Positions 35,033-48,472 of a DNA stretch of 64,000 nucleotides are shown piece by piece. How positions within the stretch are numbered: position 1 is the stretch's first letter; the number at the start of each line of letters is the position of its first letter. The position numbers and the translations under genes were made by a program. The notes beneath the pieces were generated by a model that saw only the letters and a list, made by a program, of their open reading frames with translations, was not told the DNA's origin and made no database searches. Source of the DNA: Hymenolepis diminuta (lineage: Eukaryota > Platyhelminthes > Cestoda > Cyclophyllidea > Hymenolepididae); assembly GCA_900708905.1 (NCBI GenBank), contig CAADRB010000009.1, positions 62,001 through 126,000 of the forward strand. Reading direction: 5' to 3'.

Positions 35033-38000
35033 CTATTGCGCCTGTCCTGATTCAATGTCCTTTTCCACCTGTTTTGCGGTTGTCGGATGCATATAAGGTC
35101 TATTCGCCTTAAAGTTGTTTATTGCTTGCGCCCTAATACCCGGCCATGCCACTAAGGCTCTATATATCGGTCGTGTATACTCCAATCGTCCCTGACTATT
35201 GAGAAATTCTAATGCCCCATCCAAACCGGGAAGATATTGAGAATAGATTACAATCAAGGCCCATCTAGAAAATATGAAACATGCGTTGCTTATTCTACTT
35301 ATAGTAGAGGGAATTAAAATTATTTTTACCAACCTGTAGCGAATCTCAGCATTCTGCGTATTTGACATTGATAGTACGGTCTTGAGAACATTAAGATTAT
35401 CGTGCGGAAGCGGGACACACTTGAGCAAACGTTGCCATAGCAACTGTTGCTGAAGCGGAATCATTGATTCATATTGTAATCTAATATAAACTGCGGAGTC
35501 ATTATCGTTGAGCAAAGACGTGTTTATGATCTTTTCTGCTACTTGATCTACAACTTTGGATAGGACACGATTTGTTCTCAAGGAAAAAAAGATAGACAAT
35601 TAGATGCACATTTCAGTAGATTTAAAAAAGAGAGAATTAACGTAGATACTTACGGAGGTACCCAGGGAATAGGACCGGCGGAAAATAGCCATGCATCCCA
35701 GTCAATTTCATCCAGCAACTGTTTGCCCAAATGTTGAGCTAAAAACCACTTCCATTCCTCTGTAGTAATGGACTTTTCTCGGTAATGGTCAATGTACGCT
35801 CTCAACCATGTCAGAATGGCTTCTAGAAAAAAAAACAGAGAAGAGCATTGTGAATAATGAATAGATCATATAGACGCTGAAATTCAAACTACCTAAAAAG
35901 ACCTACCTTTACCATACTTGCACTCCAGATAATAGAGGAAAAGTGAACCCTTTTGATAAGGGACTGTTGAGAATGAGTCATCCGTATGAACTCCTTTCAG
36001 ACAGGGGATCAATTTAGTTAATGGATGACCTTGGTTGAATTCCTTTTCCAGCTAAAAAAAGGATAGAGACACACCTCACGTTACTACTTATTTAGCCAAA
36101 TCACTTAAAATAATTAGAGAGAGGAGAGACTTACACAAGCTTGTAGGACTTCGTAGCCCAATTCAATAAAGAGTTCACGGTATTCGGTCCCATAGAGCTT
36201 CTCTAGAATGAGACCTTCCAAATAGACAGTGTGGCCCTCGTTGAGCCAGAAGTGTTCCCAAGTTGCATTAGTTACCAAATTGCCTATCCATGAATGAGCA
36301 ATTTGATGAGCGATAACTGAAGTTAGAGATCCATCTCCTGCCTGTAAGTATAGCATAAGAGATTAAAAGTAAATCAGATAGATGTGTATGTTATTTCTGA
36401 TTTGTTTCTAGGGGTTGTACCTCGACAAACGCAATGAAGTGGCGAAAATTGATACACAGAACTAAATCCGTATGCTGATAGATATAAGTGAAAATCAAAT
36501 AAAGCTGAATGGTTGAAGTAAATGATTAACTCTTCAAATTACAGTATTAACAGTATTAAGCCAAAAATCGTTAACTTGGGATAACTAAGACCCCATTCGG
36601 AACCGCTTAACAAGCAGCTCCGATGTACTCAAAGTTAGAAGTCGGAAGGGAGAATGAATACGCCGATTTGATAGATACAACAGTGCGATTGTGGCTTAAT
36701 AAGACCGTCTATAATGACTATCTGATCGGAAAAGGAATATGGGCCAAAATCTGCATCGCAGACAGGGCACAAAAAGCTAAAAAGAGGAAACGCTTACCAA
36801 TTCCACAGACGGCCGCAGATATGATGATAATTTCAGATATTATGAAAATAAGATTATTTCCATGTATAATTGAGAAATACAAGTTGTTAAGAGAGCAAAC
36901 CAATCCAATCAACCCTATTATTTATTGGTCATCAATATAAAAAAACCGTACCCAGTGTAAGAAGGTATATGACCTTATAAAGTGCTAGCTCTACATTTCA
37001 AAACTCGAACATTAACAAAACAAGAACTTCTTTTTTCCCAAATCGGATATTCGTAGATAAGTCTTGAATAATTAGACAAAAGAAATACAGTTTATTATAG
37101 AGTCGTAAAAGTTGCGCTAGATAAACGTAATGTGAATCACTGACCGTTTATGCCAGCATTTGAAGCCCAATACGTATAGGGAGATAAAATGCTCAATGTT
37201 ATCCCCATAAAATGCCGGTCTCCACAAAAAATAACGACTACATCTAAGGTACACCCATGAGGTGCACTTAAACAAAAAATATTGCCAAAAATTAAACACC
37301 ATGCGAGAGATAAGAGCTATATATCATCAATATGCGAAATTCTTTTAAACAAATTTAACATTTCTTTTTCTACTCATACCAATTTAATGTCCGACTTGAT
37401 TGATAAGTCATAAGCCCGTTGATCACTCATCTTAAGCAAAGAACTAGACTCATGATCGTAGGCGCGCAATGTATATGAATTCTTCTATCAAAGCTTAAAT
37501 GTTTGAAATTTTAGGCTAAATACCAATTTATCTGCTCTGTCATTTTACACATCTTTTTACACTCATCGGTACTATTAAATTCTACGTTCCGTCTGCCTGT
37601 ATTATTAATCTCCTAGGCGGTTAAAGTACTTATTTCTAAGCACGAAGAATTCGTTATTCTTACAGTAGTAAAGATTGTGGTTTCTCCAATAGACAGCTCC
37701 CCAGGTATTCAAAAACTTTGGATTTAACGGAAAGCTTGAAATTTAGTTATTAGAATAAGATAAATACTAAGCGTAGATCTTGTTAGTAATGATAATTAAC
37801 AAACAATAAGGATGAGACAATACTGCCCCTGAATTACAGCATTCCCCAATGGATTTTGGATCCACCCTGATTTAAAGAGCACAAAGATAAATTATCGATT
37901 TTAAATGGGTGGAACAACATTAAATGTAAGCCCTGAAATTTACACCNNNNNNNNNNNNNNNNNNNNNNNNNNNNNNNNNNNNNNNNNNNNNNNNNNNNNN

Positions 38001-41000
38001 NNNNNNNNNNNNNNNNNNNNNNNNNNNNNNNNNNNNNNNNNNNNNNNNNNNNNNNNNNNNNNNNNNNNNNNNNNNNNNNNNNNNNNNNNNNNNNNNNNNN
38101 NNNNNNNNNNNNNNNNNNNNNNNNNNNNNNNNNNNNNNNNNNNNNNNNNNNNNNNNNNNNNNNNNNNNNNNNNNNNNNNNNNNNNNNNNNNNNNNNNNNN
38201 NNNNNNNNNNNNNNNNNNNNNNNNNNNNNNNNNNNNNNNNNNNNNNNNNNNNNNNNNNNNNNNNNNNNNNNNNNNNNNNNNNNNNNNNNNNNNNNNNNNN
38301 NNNNNNNNNNNNNNNNNNNNNNNNNNNNNNNNNNNNNNNNNNNNNNNNNNNNNNNNNNNNNNNNNNNNNNNNNNNNNNNNNNNNNNNNNNNNNNNNNNNN
38401 NNNNNNNNNNNNNNNNNNNNNNNNNNNNNNNNNNNNNNNNNNNNNNNNNNNNNNNNNNNNNNNNNNNNNNNNNNNNNNNNNNNNNNNNNNNNNNNNNNNN
38501 NNNNNNNNNNNNNNNNNNNNNNNNNNNNNNNNNNNNNNNNNNNNNNNNNNNNNNNNNNNNNNNNNNNNNNNNNNNNNNNNNNNNNNNNNTCACACTCTGA
38601 AATCCTTCTTCATTCATATTGCTCAATACATTTGTCAGATAATAAGATCATTAAATTTGTTAGTCTAAGGGTATACTAACTAAAAGAAAACTTTACTTTA
38701 TTTCACAGTGGGTCCGTTTTAAGATGGACGATTTTAACAATTTCATTTGGCATAAAAAACATGGTATAACCAGTCCTTGGAATTTACATATACCATATGT
38801 ACGTAAACCATATGATTAAGGATGAGACTTTCAACCGAAAAATAGAGATTCCCGAAAGCCTAAGAATTAAGAAGGACATTCCTAGCATATTACGAGGCCC
38901 ATTTAGCAAAAACTCTAAATTACGCATGCTGATGCCTTTGTTAAAACAACAGAATTAAAAACATTTACTAAATCTTATGTCTTGTTATGAAATGACTAAA
39001 AATTAATACTATTATTCAAATAAATGTAACAGTATTTGACACTGCAATACATCAAAGGAAAGAGCATTGAAGGTAGACTTACAAGAAGAGTAGGAGTGAC
39101 AAAAGTCAACTGTGGATTCTCCATACCACTGTAGGGAAAACTGGGAGGGAGAACGAGAATATCATAGCAGCCCCAAGAGTAAGGACCACAGATTTTGATC
39201 GCAGCATTCAACATTCGATCAACCGCAGAGAATTCTTTTGCAGCTCTAAGTAACAAACTCGGCTCTGCATACACTCGTGATTTCTGTCCAATGGGTCTGA
39301 AAGAGCAAACAAGCAGAGGAACGAAATTATAACGTACACCCCTATCCCGTCGTATGACATAAGTTCAAAACTCATCGATGCGCATCAGGCGATCGGAATG
39401 ACCAGTTGTAATCATTATAAGTCCCCAAGAGGGATGACTAAATACAAGCCAAACTACTAGATCAGGAATTCCTTCTCACGATATAAATATTTTACGACAC
39501 TTTCTTCAAGAGACTTAATAATTATGATATAACGGCGCCGTTAAAGTTATATTTAAGAACCGAAAATAGAAACTTAGCTTGTATCAGCCAGCTGTCCTAA
39601 AACAATTTAATGGACCTCCGGATGCTGCTGTGTGAGAATATACTGAAAATGATTTACGAGATATGCAACGAAATAAAGATGCATATAGCCCGTTGCCAGG
39701 TATAAAGGTGATGAGAGACAAAATCAATGACCTGAATGGAGCTGACGAACTCCGTGAATAAATATTGATCCTCAAAAAACGGGCTTCTTTCAAGCTCATA
39801 TCTGAAAATGAAGTCCCGTCATTGTTACATTACTGGCTAACAAGGCATCCGCACAATCTAAGTATCCCAGCTATACTTAAACTGTCCTCCGTTTTCTTCC
39901 TCTCGGTCTGGACGGATCACTGTAATCAAGACACCAATAAGCATTAAGGACCATTTCTCAAGGAGATTTAACAAGCACTCTAGTCACGAGGAATATGTAC
40001 ATTAGTATCATTACTGCTATAGATGAAAATAGAACTCAAACTTAACTGCAAAATCCTTAGATGTATGTATAATCAATATTCGGTAGAATAGATATGGGGT
40101 TCCTTAAGCCGCACAGTTTTTCCCACATATTCATGAATTATTCGGGAAGATCATTCAAATTATATGAAATATTGTCAGTGAATTTTCAGTCCCCATCTTT
40201 ATGCAGGAAGCAACAATGCTGTGATGTATTGCCAACTGAACTGTAAAATTCCGTTTAGTCATGATCAAGTCACGTAATTTGCATGCAGATGACGAAAGGC
40301 TAATGTAGAAGCCTCCCGTAACTTAAGGTTAATATAAAATTCAAGTCTCATGCATTTTAAACACCAGATTCTTGGATAAAATATTCAATAAAGATACCTC
40401 TTAAAGCAGTAATATATGCGAAGACTGTAGCCGTTTTATCTCAAGAGAAAAATTCTAGTGGCAATTATTATTAAATGACACTAATATATAAAAAATCAGA
40501 CAACAGGGGTGCGGTAGAAGGACAGAATCTACAAAATACGGAAATCGATCTTAAAGAATCAGCAATAAGTTTAAAGAGATTGGTACTGCCTTACTTCAAT
40601 CCTAATTCATTTTAACTGTGAAAAAAATGGTCTACACAGCTATTTTTGAATCAGGTTTAATAATTTAGGCCCTCATTAGGAAATTAAATCGGTTTGTATA
40701 AAAATATAGGTAGAGGATTGACTGCCTATCTGGTTGGCCAGAAATATAACATTGAGAAGATTGCGTTCCCAGAAGTTCAGCAATCGATAATTCAATGAGG
40801 GATGAAACCTTTTAACTAGAGAACGTAATTAAAAGCTAACTTTGCACTGATTCGTATTCATTCAATAAACACCGATTCACTTAGCGCAACATATACTAAT
40901 TACAATGTGCGATAGAGAGATGCAAAACGATTTAAAATCTAGGTAAATTGCAGTTACTTAGGTTCCTCTGCGCAATCACGAAAGACCAGCACCACAAAAT

Positions 41001-44000
41001 GATAATAAGTACTAGGACAGCGCCAGCTGCAAATCACAGCTTATATCAACATGCAGCTCTGCAATAATAAAAAGGTAGATAGGGGTGGCATCACTGTCCA
41101 ATCTTTTACATTTGCAAAAATACAAACGAATGCAAACCTTTACTCTTGAAAACCGAAAGTAATGCTATTTTATCCAACCAAATAGAATGCTCTAAACTAT
41201 TTCAGGCCAGGGGGATTATAAAGACGGACATATGCGGGATGTGCTGAAATCTTAGTTCCACGACTGAAATCTTCAAATTTCACCCATCCATTCTTTCTCT
41301 CAGTAAATTTTAACCCATGCATCTCATGTCCAAAATCGCGACAGCAACGTTCAACTCAGATATCACATATTCAGAACTCGTTAATGAACGGAAGACTAAC
41401 TACTGTTCAGTGGAGTCTCTAGATCATAGGGGCAGCAGAACGGGGTTTGGAATCACTGATTTGACAGCAAATAAAGCACCAATAGGAGACTAAACTTCAT
41501 CTATCCAATCACGAAAGCCAACAATGTGAAATAAAATAAAAAGGAACGGGTAACCAAAGACTAAAAATATGTGAGAGAAAAGGTACATTCAAAATTATTT
41601 ATACACACATCTGATACTATATATGCGAAAGAAACGTGACTAAAGCCTAGGGGGATAGTATCTAAATTGCAAGAAATTTTATTAGACAAAGGTTACAGTA
41701 CGTCCATGGGCCTAGTCACGTATACGATTGATGATGACACAACTAAATGACAACTCACCCAGGTTAATAGTTACCCACTGGTGGCTGATTATTACTGTTG
41801 TGCAATATTTCATCAAAGAGAACATTTGGAAAGAGGAGCGATACTCTTGTCCAATAAGTGCGGAAAGTCTAATGAAAAGTAGAATCGGAAATTTACGATG
41901 TCCTAAGTCGAATTTATAAAATTCACTGAATGTTATTCGTCCCTTCGGCATTAGATTTTTCTGTTACCACTCCTATATGCTTGTGTCTGGGAGTGAAGCA
42001 TCCGTACTGCCATATTTCTGACAAACAAGAGTCTATCGATGAATGTTGTGTCTTAGTGCCTCCAAACTAGCCCATAAGTAGTTCAGAACTCAGTAACAAG
42101 ATTCCAATACAGAAGTCCTTACTCTTAAATATTGTCAAGTCGTCAATGACAACAATATGAACATTATATTTTAGTAAAAAACATTTGTATATAACAATAA
42201 CATGTGTAAAACTTTTGATTAAGATCGCATAAGATTAGAGAATAAAGCCAGGTCGTCAAAAGAGTCTTACTTCATTTGACTTATGAAATTATTAAGTTAT
42301 CCACATCTTAAAATTTCTAGATTTGATCCTGCGTTCCTAAATGAAAGTTCAATTCCACGATATTCAGAACTTATTGACAATTTATAAAATTGAGTGGTAG
42401 GTCATGACGCTTCGATCCATTTGCCTCTTCTTATTTGCAAAATAGACGGGGGTAGCATCTTAAAGCCCCTCTAATGAGAAATTTATATTTCGCCATCTCT
42501 TTTAACCATTTTTAATCTGGACGGACAATTTCTAAGTAACCATAGATTGGCATTATAATCATAATCTCTGACTTCTACATTAACCACTACGCTACCAGAA
42601 AGTAATTTAATTACCTTTATTCGCTTCCACTCTGCATAAATATGTAGGTTTCACAGCTAATCGAATGGATAATATCAATTCCGACTAGATCGGTATATTA
42701 AAGGACAAACAGGAGTGCAATTAGCCCAGAAGTATCCAGCGAAACTGCATTATAAGTGCAAACATTGCTGACAACGTCATAAAAGATTAATTAAAAAAAC
42801 TATTTCATAAAAGCCCGATTTTAATTAAAAGGAAGTTCACTTACGTGTCATTAAGTTCGCCACAGGCGAGAGCAATAAGATAGGACGGTATTCGAACATT
42901 CTGGAAAAAATAATGTTCACTCCAATTTTCCAACACATCAGAAGACTTTGAATTTGACTTTGTGGCACCCATCAACACTTGAAGATTCGATGGAGCAAGT
43001 ATCTACAAATGCAAGTTAAGAGTTAAAACTAACAGAATACCGAGACATTGAGAGACCTAAAAAGCTCAGCATAATCACTTTGCGATAAGTTATTCAGTCA
43101 CAAGAAAAAAGTCCTAGTTATAAACGACAAAGAATACGATGACACTCAGATACACGGACACAGGGTCATATCAGTAAGAACAACAAGAAGTTAGTAACGA
43201 CTAACCAGGTGTATCATAAATACGCTAAGAAATAGATGACTGTATGCAAAAGAAATCGATCTCCTTAGCTATAACAATGAAAGACCCATTGATCTTTCGA
43301 TGATGCCTGTCCCCAATCAACTGCAAGATGGAACATTAATAACATTCAAAGCAGTGAAGTAATACAGACGCAAATTTCCTATACCATTGGGATGTTGTCA
43401 AATAACTGCCTAAACTCGAGAGAATTCAACCCCCTAAAGAGTAATAAAGAAGGGTAACAGTCCTTTAAAAATGTCACAATGTAAAAAATACATAGAATAA
43501 AATAATAACAAAAATTAATCTACCCAGCAAAAATTTGATACCATATCTATGTTATTTGGACTCTCAGTATCGGACCTTATAATGAAGTCATCTTGAGGCA
43601 ACTCAATTGTCATCAATGGTGCCTAGTTTGTCTATCCAATAAGTTGTAACTTGTCATAGAATAATAAAATGTGATCTAAATGAGACTTGTTTTCTCTGAG
43701 GTCTTCTGGAGTTTTGCACATAATTCCTGATATGTTACAATATAATTAACCACGTGTAGTATACACCAGATCACAGTTATACGGTGGTTATACATAACTT
43801 GTTAGTTTTATACCAATAACCGAGTTTTAATTTATGTCCAAAAACAAGGGTTCGATATCGGATGAAAAATATTCGGCGATTGGGATGATTATTCAGATAA
43901 TCAAATATGATCAATTAGCCTACCTTCTCCAAAAAGACTACAGGCAGAAAACATGTCTGTAGACATGGTAATAGACATTGAGAATACCTAAATGTGAAAT

Positions 44001-46589
44001 TCCTTAATTACATTCTTCCCTTTTTAATTTAAAGCGTTGATGCCAGATGTCTCTGTCGAATAGATTGGCAATTCAAAGAAGGCCAAACAGATACAAAATA
44101 TAGCAAATAGTAGAATCCAGAACTCTCAAAGCAAGACGATTTTTTGTTATTTAATTGTAAAATAGAGTGGCTTTTGGAAAGACAGCAAACTTCTACATTC
44201 TACATTTACATCAAATGGATGATTACAAAAAGCTAATAAAAACAAGGTCTTTTGCCCCAAGACTGATATCCAATGCAGTTGTCCCCCAATCGTAGTTAAA
44301 AGCCTATTTACGAATAAAGTGAACAGCAATAAATAGCTCAAACCAAGATTTTGAAGATAGAGACATCTATCACTTCTCCCTTCATTAAATGTAAATTCAA
44401 AAGCTTTTCATCATTGAAACGAACATATATTTACCGTTTTCTTTTAATTAGACTGATCAAGTAAATTAAGTGAACTTGTCGAGCGGATAAAAAGTGAGAA
44501 CAGCCAACAGCGAAAGCATAGATACAAAGCCAGGTCAGAAAGGATGCATAATACAAATTTTTTACGTCTAATTTATATTTCTTAATATAAATTAACTGAG
44601 TTATTTAGGTTTAAGATAATTCTACCTTGCTAAACATGCAGAAAGTTAGAAAACTGGTACTCAGATTACGGATAGGTATTTTTAATGCAAAGACGTTAAC
44701 AGCGTGCGGTTAAGTAGTCGCCATACAATCAACTCACCGTCTCAAGCAGCCGCCTAAATTCAAGAGTGCATTAATACTGTGTGTGAAGGATATTCAATCG
44801 CCATACACTGACTTACTCAAAGGAATTAATTTCTTGAAAGTGCATGGAACTAAAGCGAATTTCGCACTATCGATCACTCTATTGTACTGAAATAATTAGC
44901 CACTTTTGAGTATTCGAACAGAAAGATTTCAAATTAAAAAATCAACTGAACTGAACTCACCACACGAATTTCAAATTTCGATTTCTTAAATTTTACCGGC
45001 CATAAAATATTGAACACTAGAATCTATACATCTCATGACTCAATTCACATCTTTGGCAGGAATCTTGTGGAAATTAAAGACCCCAGTAATCAAAGCCTCA
45101 GGGACACGAAACATAATTACAACTTTAGGCAGAAAGATAATAGTGAATGAGAGTCGAACAATTCAGGTTACAGTCATGACAGAATATTGGGTAGTTTAAC
45201 AAGACGAAAACTGAAACAAAGCTTCTAAAGAAAAAATTTTTAAAGATATCAATATCCTTTCCATCAACGAAACATAAATACAAGTATTTTGTAATCCCCA
45301 ATTCAATTCTTTCTGATTAGACCTCTAATAAGCTAACTGAACACTTAACAAATGACTCTAACAATCAAGAGACAGGAAATGTAATAACAATCTTGGACAG
45401 GTGATAAAATAAAATGAATAGAAAGGTTAAATCAAATCAAGTGAACTAGACATGAAAAATTTATGTGGAAAGTTTAAATCAGAAGGAAAACCTAACCTTG
45501 GCAGTATATGTGAATTTAACCTTCGGTGTGTCTTGGCAGGGAAATAAACTTCGCGCATGAATAGCTTCACACTGAGTGAAAAGGAAGGGATTGCGTTTAT
45601 CTGCCGTCATTTGAGCGTCTAACCACTGGAGAGCTGATGCCTGGGGAGTTGTAGAATACTCAATTACCACTGCAAATCTAGAAGAATAAAGGGGAAATAA
45701 GAACAAATACCCCACTATCTGGCATATAAGACATTAACATACCTGGAGGTGTGCTCGCCAACTTTGACACACATAACGTTCCCAAGAGTCGGATAGTTAC
45801 CCGAATTTATTTGATATTCAACTGGATTGTCATTGATTGTCACACGGGATATATTGATATCTTTTACATCGAGTTTCTAATTAAACACAAAAACGCCAAA
45901 AAAATTTAGCATAATCTGCATATACGACATGTTTGTGGGCAAATGCACTAATGTTACCAGTGTATCTCTACTTTCGGCACTTGTATCAATCGGCTCTATC
46001 AGAAGTTTGACAGTACCACTAACGGTCTTACTGTCGAAATCGATTTTCAGATCAAAATCAACATGTTGGGTATTGTGAAGATCAGGATTTGATTCTGATG
46101 ATGGATCATCAGTAGAGTTACTAATATTCTCAGCTCCCTAAAAAGTTATGATCACAAATGAGTAAACTGAGTAAAACATTCGTACTGGTCATAAACCGAC
46201 CCATAAATAACACAATCCTGTTTACAAAATGATACATTATTAAAATTCATGATTTAGAAAGCATCTGAAATCAAAATCGCATATTATACGCAATAAAGAA
46301 CTCGACATGCGAAGCAAAATCAACCTTTTTGATGAAATTATCTTAAGCAAGCAACAAATAAACAGAAGAAGCGGGTTAATACACTGCAAGCTATTAGTTA
46401 TACAAAAGTGTAATGTGCATCAATTGTTACTGAAAATTTTGGATTTATTAATTAATATTGATTAGAAGAATACTACATACAATTCAAAAATTAAAATCAT
46501 AAAAGTCAAATATAAATTAAACAATATACTTAATTACATAAACATATTCTGTCATTTTTTTGGCTTACCGATAAATCCGGAGTAGCCAT
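35033..46589 (-). CDS. LTA4H-like M1 paralogue, copy B, predicted peptidase-dead
   Basis: Tandem duplicate of copy A. Eleven exons: 46569-46589, 45958-46137, 45743-45876, 45497-45677, 42845-43002, 39083-39296, 36135-36341, 35907-36051, 35654-35822, 35334-35576, 35033-35264. They total 1884 nt, 627 aa plus TAG. Every exon has the same phase as in copy A; only exon 2 differs in length, by one codon. In the zinc-site exon 61 of 69 residues equal copy A. The gene is intact, but active-site residues differ. HEIAH is HQIAH (308-312, Glu to Gln), GGMEN is SGMEN (281-285), the Gln matching human Q136 is Glu149, and the Lys matching human K565 is Glu579. Zinc ligands H308, H312 and E331, and Tyr397, remain. 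In M1 enzymes the HEXXH glutamate is the general base of peptide hydrolysis, so peptidase activity should be lost. A non-catalytic or epoxide-only role is inference. An assembly gap lies in intron 6. Confidence 0.92.
36798..36914 (-). CDS. Exon-like hydrophobic segment inside LTA4H copy B intron 6
   Basis: A 39-codon segment with an acceptor-like aataatag and a good donor (gtaagc). The peptide includes [13 protein letters not shown] and [12 protein letters not shown], suggesting two membrane helices. Another segment at 37145-37237 (acceptor atgtag, donor gtcagt; peptide includes [17 protein letters not shown]) joins to it in phase. Together they could be exons of a small nested membrane-protein gene on the same strand. 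Alternative frames of 37145-37237 are open too, so this is weak. Confidence 0.25.
37947..38589. other. Assembly gap (643 N)
   Basis: A run of N within intron 6 of LTA4H copy B. All copy B exons lie outside it. Confidence 1.
40970..41110. repeat. Short interspersed repeats, copies 2 and 3
   Basis: CCTCTGCGCAATCACGAAAG at about 40970 is followed about 100 nt later by GATAGGGGTGGCATCA (41078-41093), the same two landmarks as at 26745-26830 and 12970-13110. A further degenerate copy of the first landmark is at about 41500-41520. All lie in intron 5 of LTA4H copy B. Confidence 0.4.
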
Positions 46590-47944
46590 TACTATATTAA
46601 ATGATGATAGATGAGTTCAGTTAAATAGATAGTCGCAACCTGTTGATTGGGTTATCCGAAAAAGTGCAAATTCTGAGTAAACTGAGCCACAAATGTTAAA
46701 ACAAACAAAAAATTTGGCTTCATTTTATGAAATCTCAGTCATTTACCCATGTGAAATATTTTAAAATAAATTGATGTTTTGTGCTAATCATCTAACAAGA
46801 ATATATTCCAAGTGGTGCGTCGGTTATTCATCCAGAAAATGAATTATCACACCGTTGGAAATTGAAATCTTCGTATGCGTATTATTTTATTTTAGATTTT
46901 ACTAAATTTATAGATTATATTACCCATGTTTTTCTGTGTTTTGTATTCTTCGTTAATTATTAACTGGGCAACTGAATTGGGGATTTTTGAAGAAAAAAAA
47001 TACTTCGTCTCTACGTATGTGCAGGTACTGATGTTGAATAGTTTCAGTTTTTCAAACAATTATTTGGCTATTTTAAATTTATTAATAAATTATACTCTGC
47101 CTTAAGAATGGCCAACACCTGATAGTGAAAACTTGCCAAAATGTCACCCTGATAAGCTCTACCGAACTTCATTACAGAAATAGAAGACAGAGATGGTGAG
47201 GAGATATTTATACTAGGAAAGCATAGAGGGAGAATGAGACATATTTGGAGTTAACGATAATTATAACGGGTTCAATTAGCAGATTATAACTCCATATGAG
47301 ACCATTATTAACGAAGAAAATCAATAAAAATCTTAAAATCAGAGGGATAAAACAGTGCTGTTATTTCACGATTGATTTTCGCTATCCATATTTATGCTGG
47401 CATATTTCCAAAAGGTTTATCGATACTTAAATTGAATTCCATAGTGAATTCTAACCCCCATTTTGAGTATTAGAAAAACATTATGGAGTCTTTGTGATGC
47501 TAATCGGAACTCCTCTTTGCTCGTTTTAACGTGTCAGTCATAGAGGTGCACTGATAAATATCGAATGCGAGACACTCAACCTTATTTCCGTATGAGTAGA
47601 TCACTTCTGATTAATATGGTTAAATAACTAATTTCTTATCTGTTTTTACTTTAGAAAAAAACTGAGCAAAGTCGCGAAAATTCACATTACTCAAGGCTAT
47701 ATATAATAAAATTATGTGGACGGAGGCCACATAAAAGGATCAATACGGAGGTGGTCGGGAAGCCACTACACTTTATTAATTTTAGAATTTGATGCAAAAA
47801 TTCTATCTACTTTTTTAAAATTTGGTTGCGGTTATGTTGCTATAAAAGGTAAAACCTGCGTATTTTTTAAAATTATCCTATCAGATTCATGTTGATTCAT
47901 ATATTAATAATATTTATTCATTGTTATTTATTATTGTAACTACG

Positions 47945-48115
47945 TTGAAAGAGATCTATCGAAGTCACATCGATTGAATAGAAGGAATAGATGAAATAAG
48001 TCAACTCACTCATGTCGTCAGCTCAGTTCGGAGGTGGTAGGCAAGCCACCCCACTTTATTAATAAGTAAGTTATGTTTATATACAAAAAATTCCTTCGTT
48101 GGACGTCGTTGTAGT
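47945..48115 (-). repeat. Dispersed LTR-like repeat, copy 4 (partial)
   Basis: The reverse complement carries ACGTCCAACGAAGGAA, TATATAAACATAACTTACTT, GGGGTGGCTTGCC and CTGACGACATGAGTGAGTTG, matching copy 3 and, more distantly, copy 1. A second, shorter fragment in the same orientation lies about 200 nt away at 47715-47790 (GTGTAGTGGCTTCCCGACCACC on the reverse strand). Confidence 0.55.
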
Positions 48116-48184
48116 GGTTCCCAATTCCATACAGTAAAGGGAATGGATGCGCAACTTCTTGATCGTATCAAGTGAAATCTGATT

Positions 48185-48472
48185 TCAAATCAGTGCTGTA
48201 CATTTTGCGGATTTAAGGAAGAACCGAGTGTAATCGGAGTGATTTTCTTCTAATATTGCGAAAATATCACCTAAGAAGTTATATTTTTGAACGACATTTT
48301 TTTCCAACTGACTCAAGTATGTCATTATTACAAGACTTTTCATCAATACTTTAAAGTTTGAATCATCTGAAAGTATCGTCCACAGTATTGCCAAAATCAA
48401 TATGCGTATTTGTGCTAGTAATGCTGTTGTTGATCTAGTTGTATATAATTTCGGCCGCGAAGGTGAGATCAT
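48185..48472 (-). CDS. Unrecognised ORF, possible decayed gene
   Basis: A 95-codon frame rich in Leu and Ile with some amphipathic character (YLSQLEKNVVQKYNFLGDI). A second protein-like stretch (IAMETLNDLTFAAEIIYN) lies immediately upstream in another frame and ends at a stop, as would be seen after a frameshift. No family is recognised. It could equally be chance in AT-rich DNA. Confidence 0.2.
   Translation of the reverse strand: MISPSRPKLYTTRSTTALLAQIRILILAILWTILSDDSNFKVLMKSLVIMTYLSQLEKNVVQKYNFLGDIFAILEENHSDYTRFFLKSAKCTALI

Noticed and set aside
36623..36940. 105-codon plus-strand ORF inside LTA4H copy B intron 6
   Set aside because: No recognisable motif. It overlaps a minus-strand exon-like segment with better splice signals, so it is probably the antisense shadow or chance.
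35033..46589. Copy B as a degenerate pseudogene
   Set aside because: All 11 exons are open, all splice sites are canonical GT-AG, and exon phases are preserved. Only specific active-site residues have changed.
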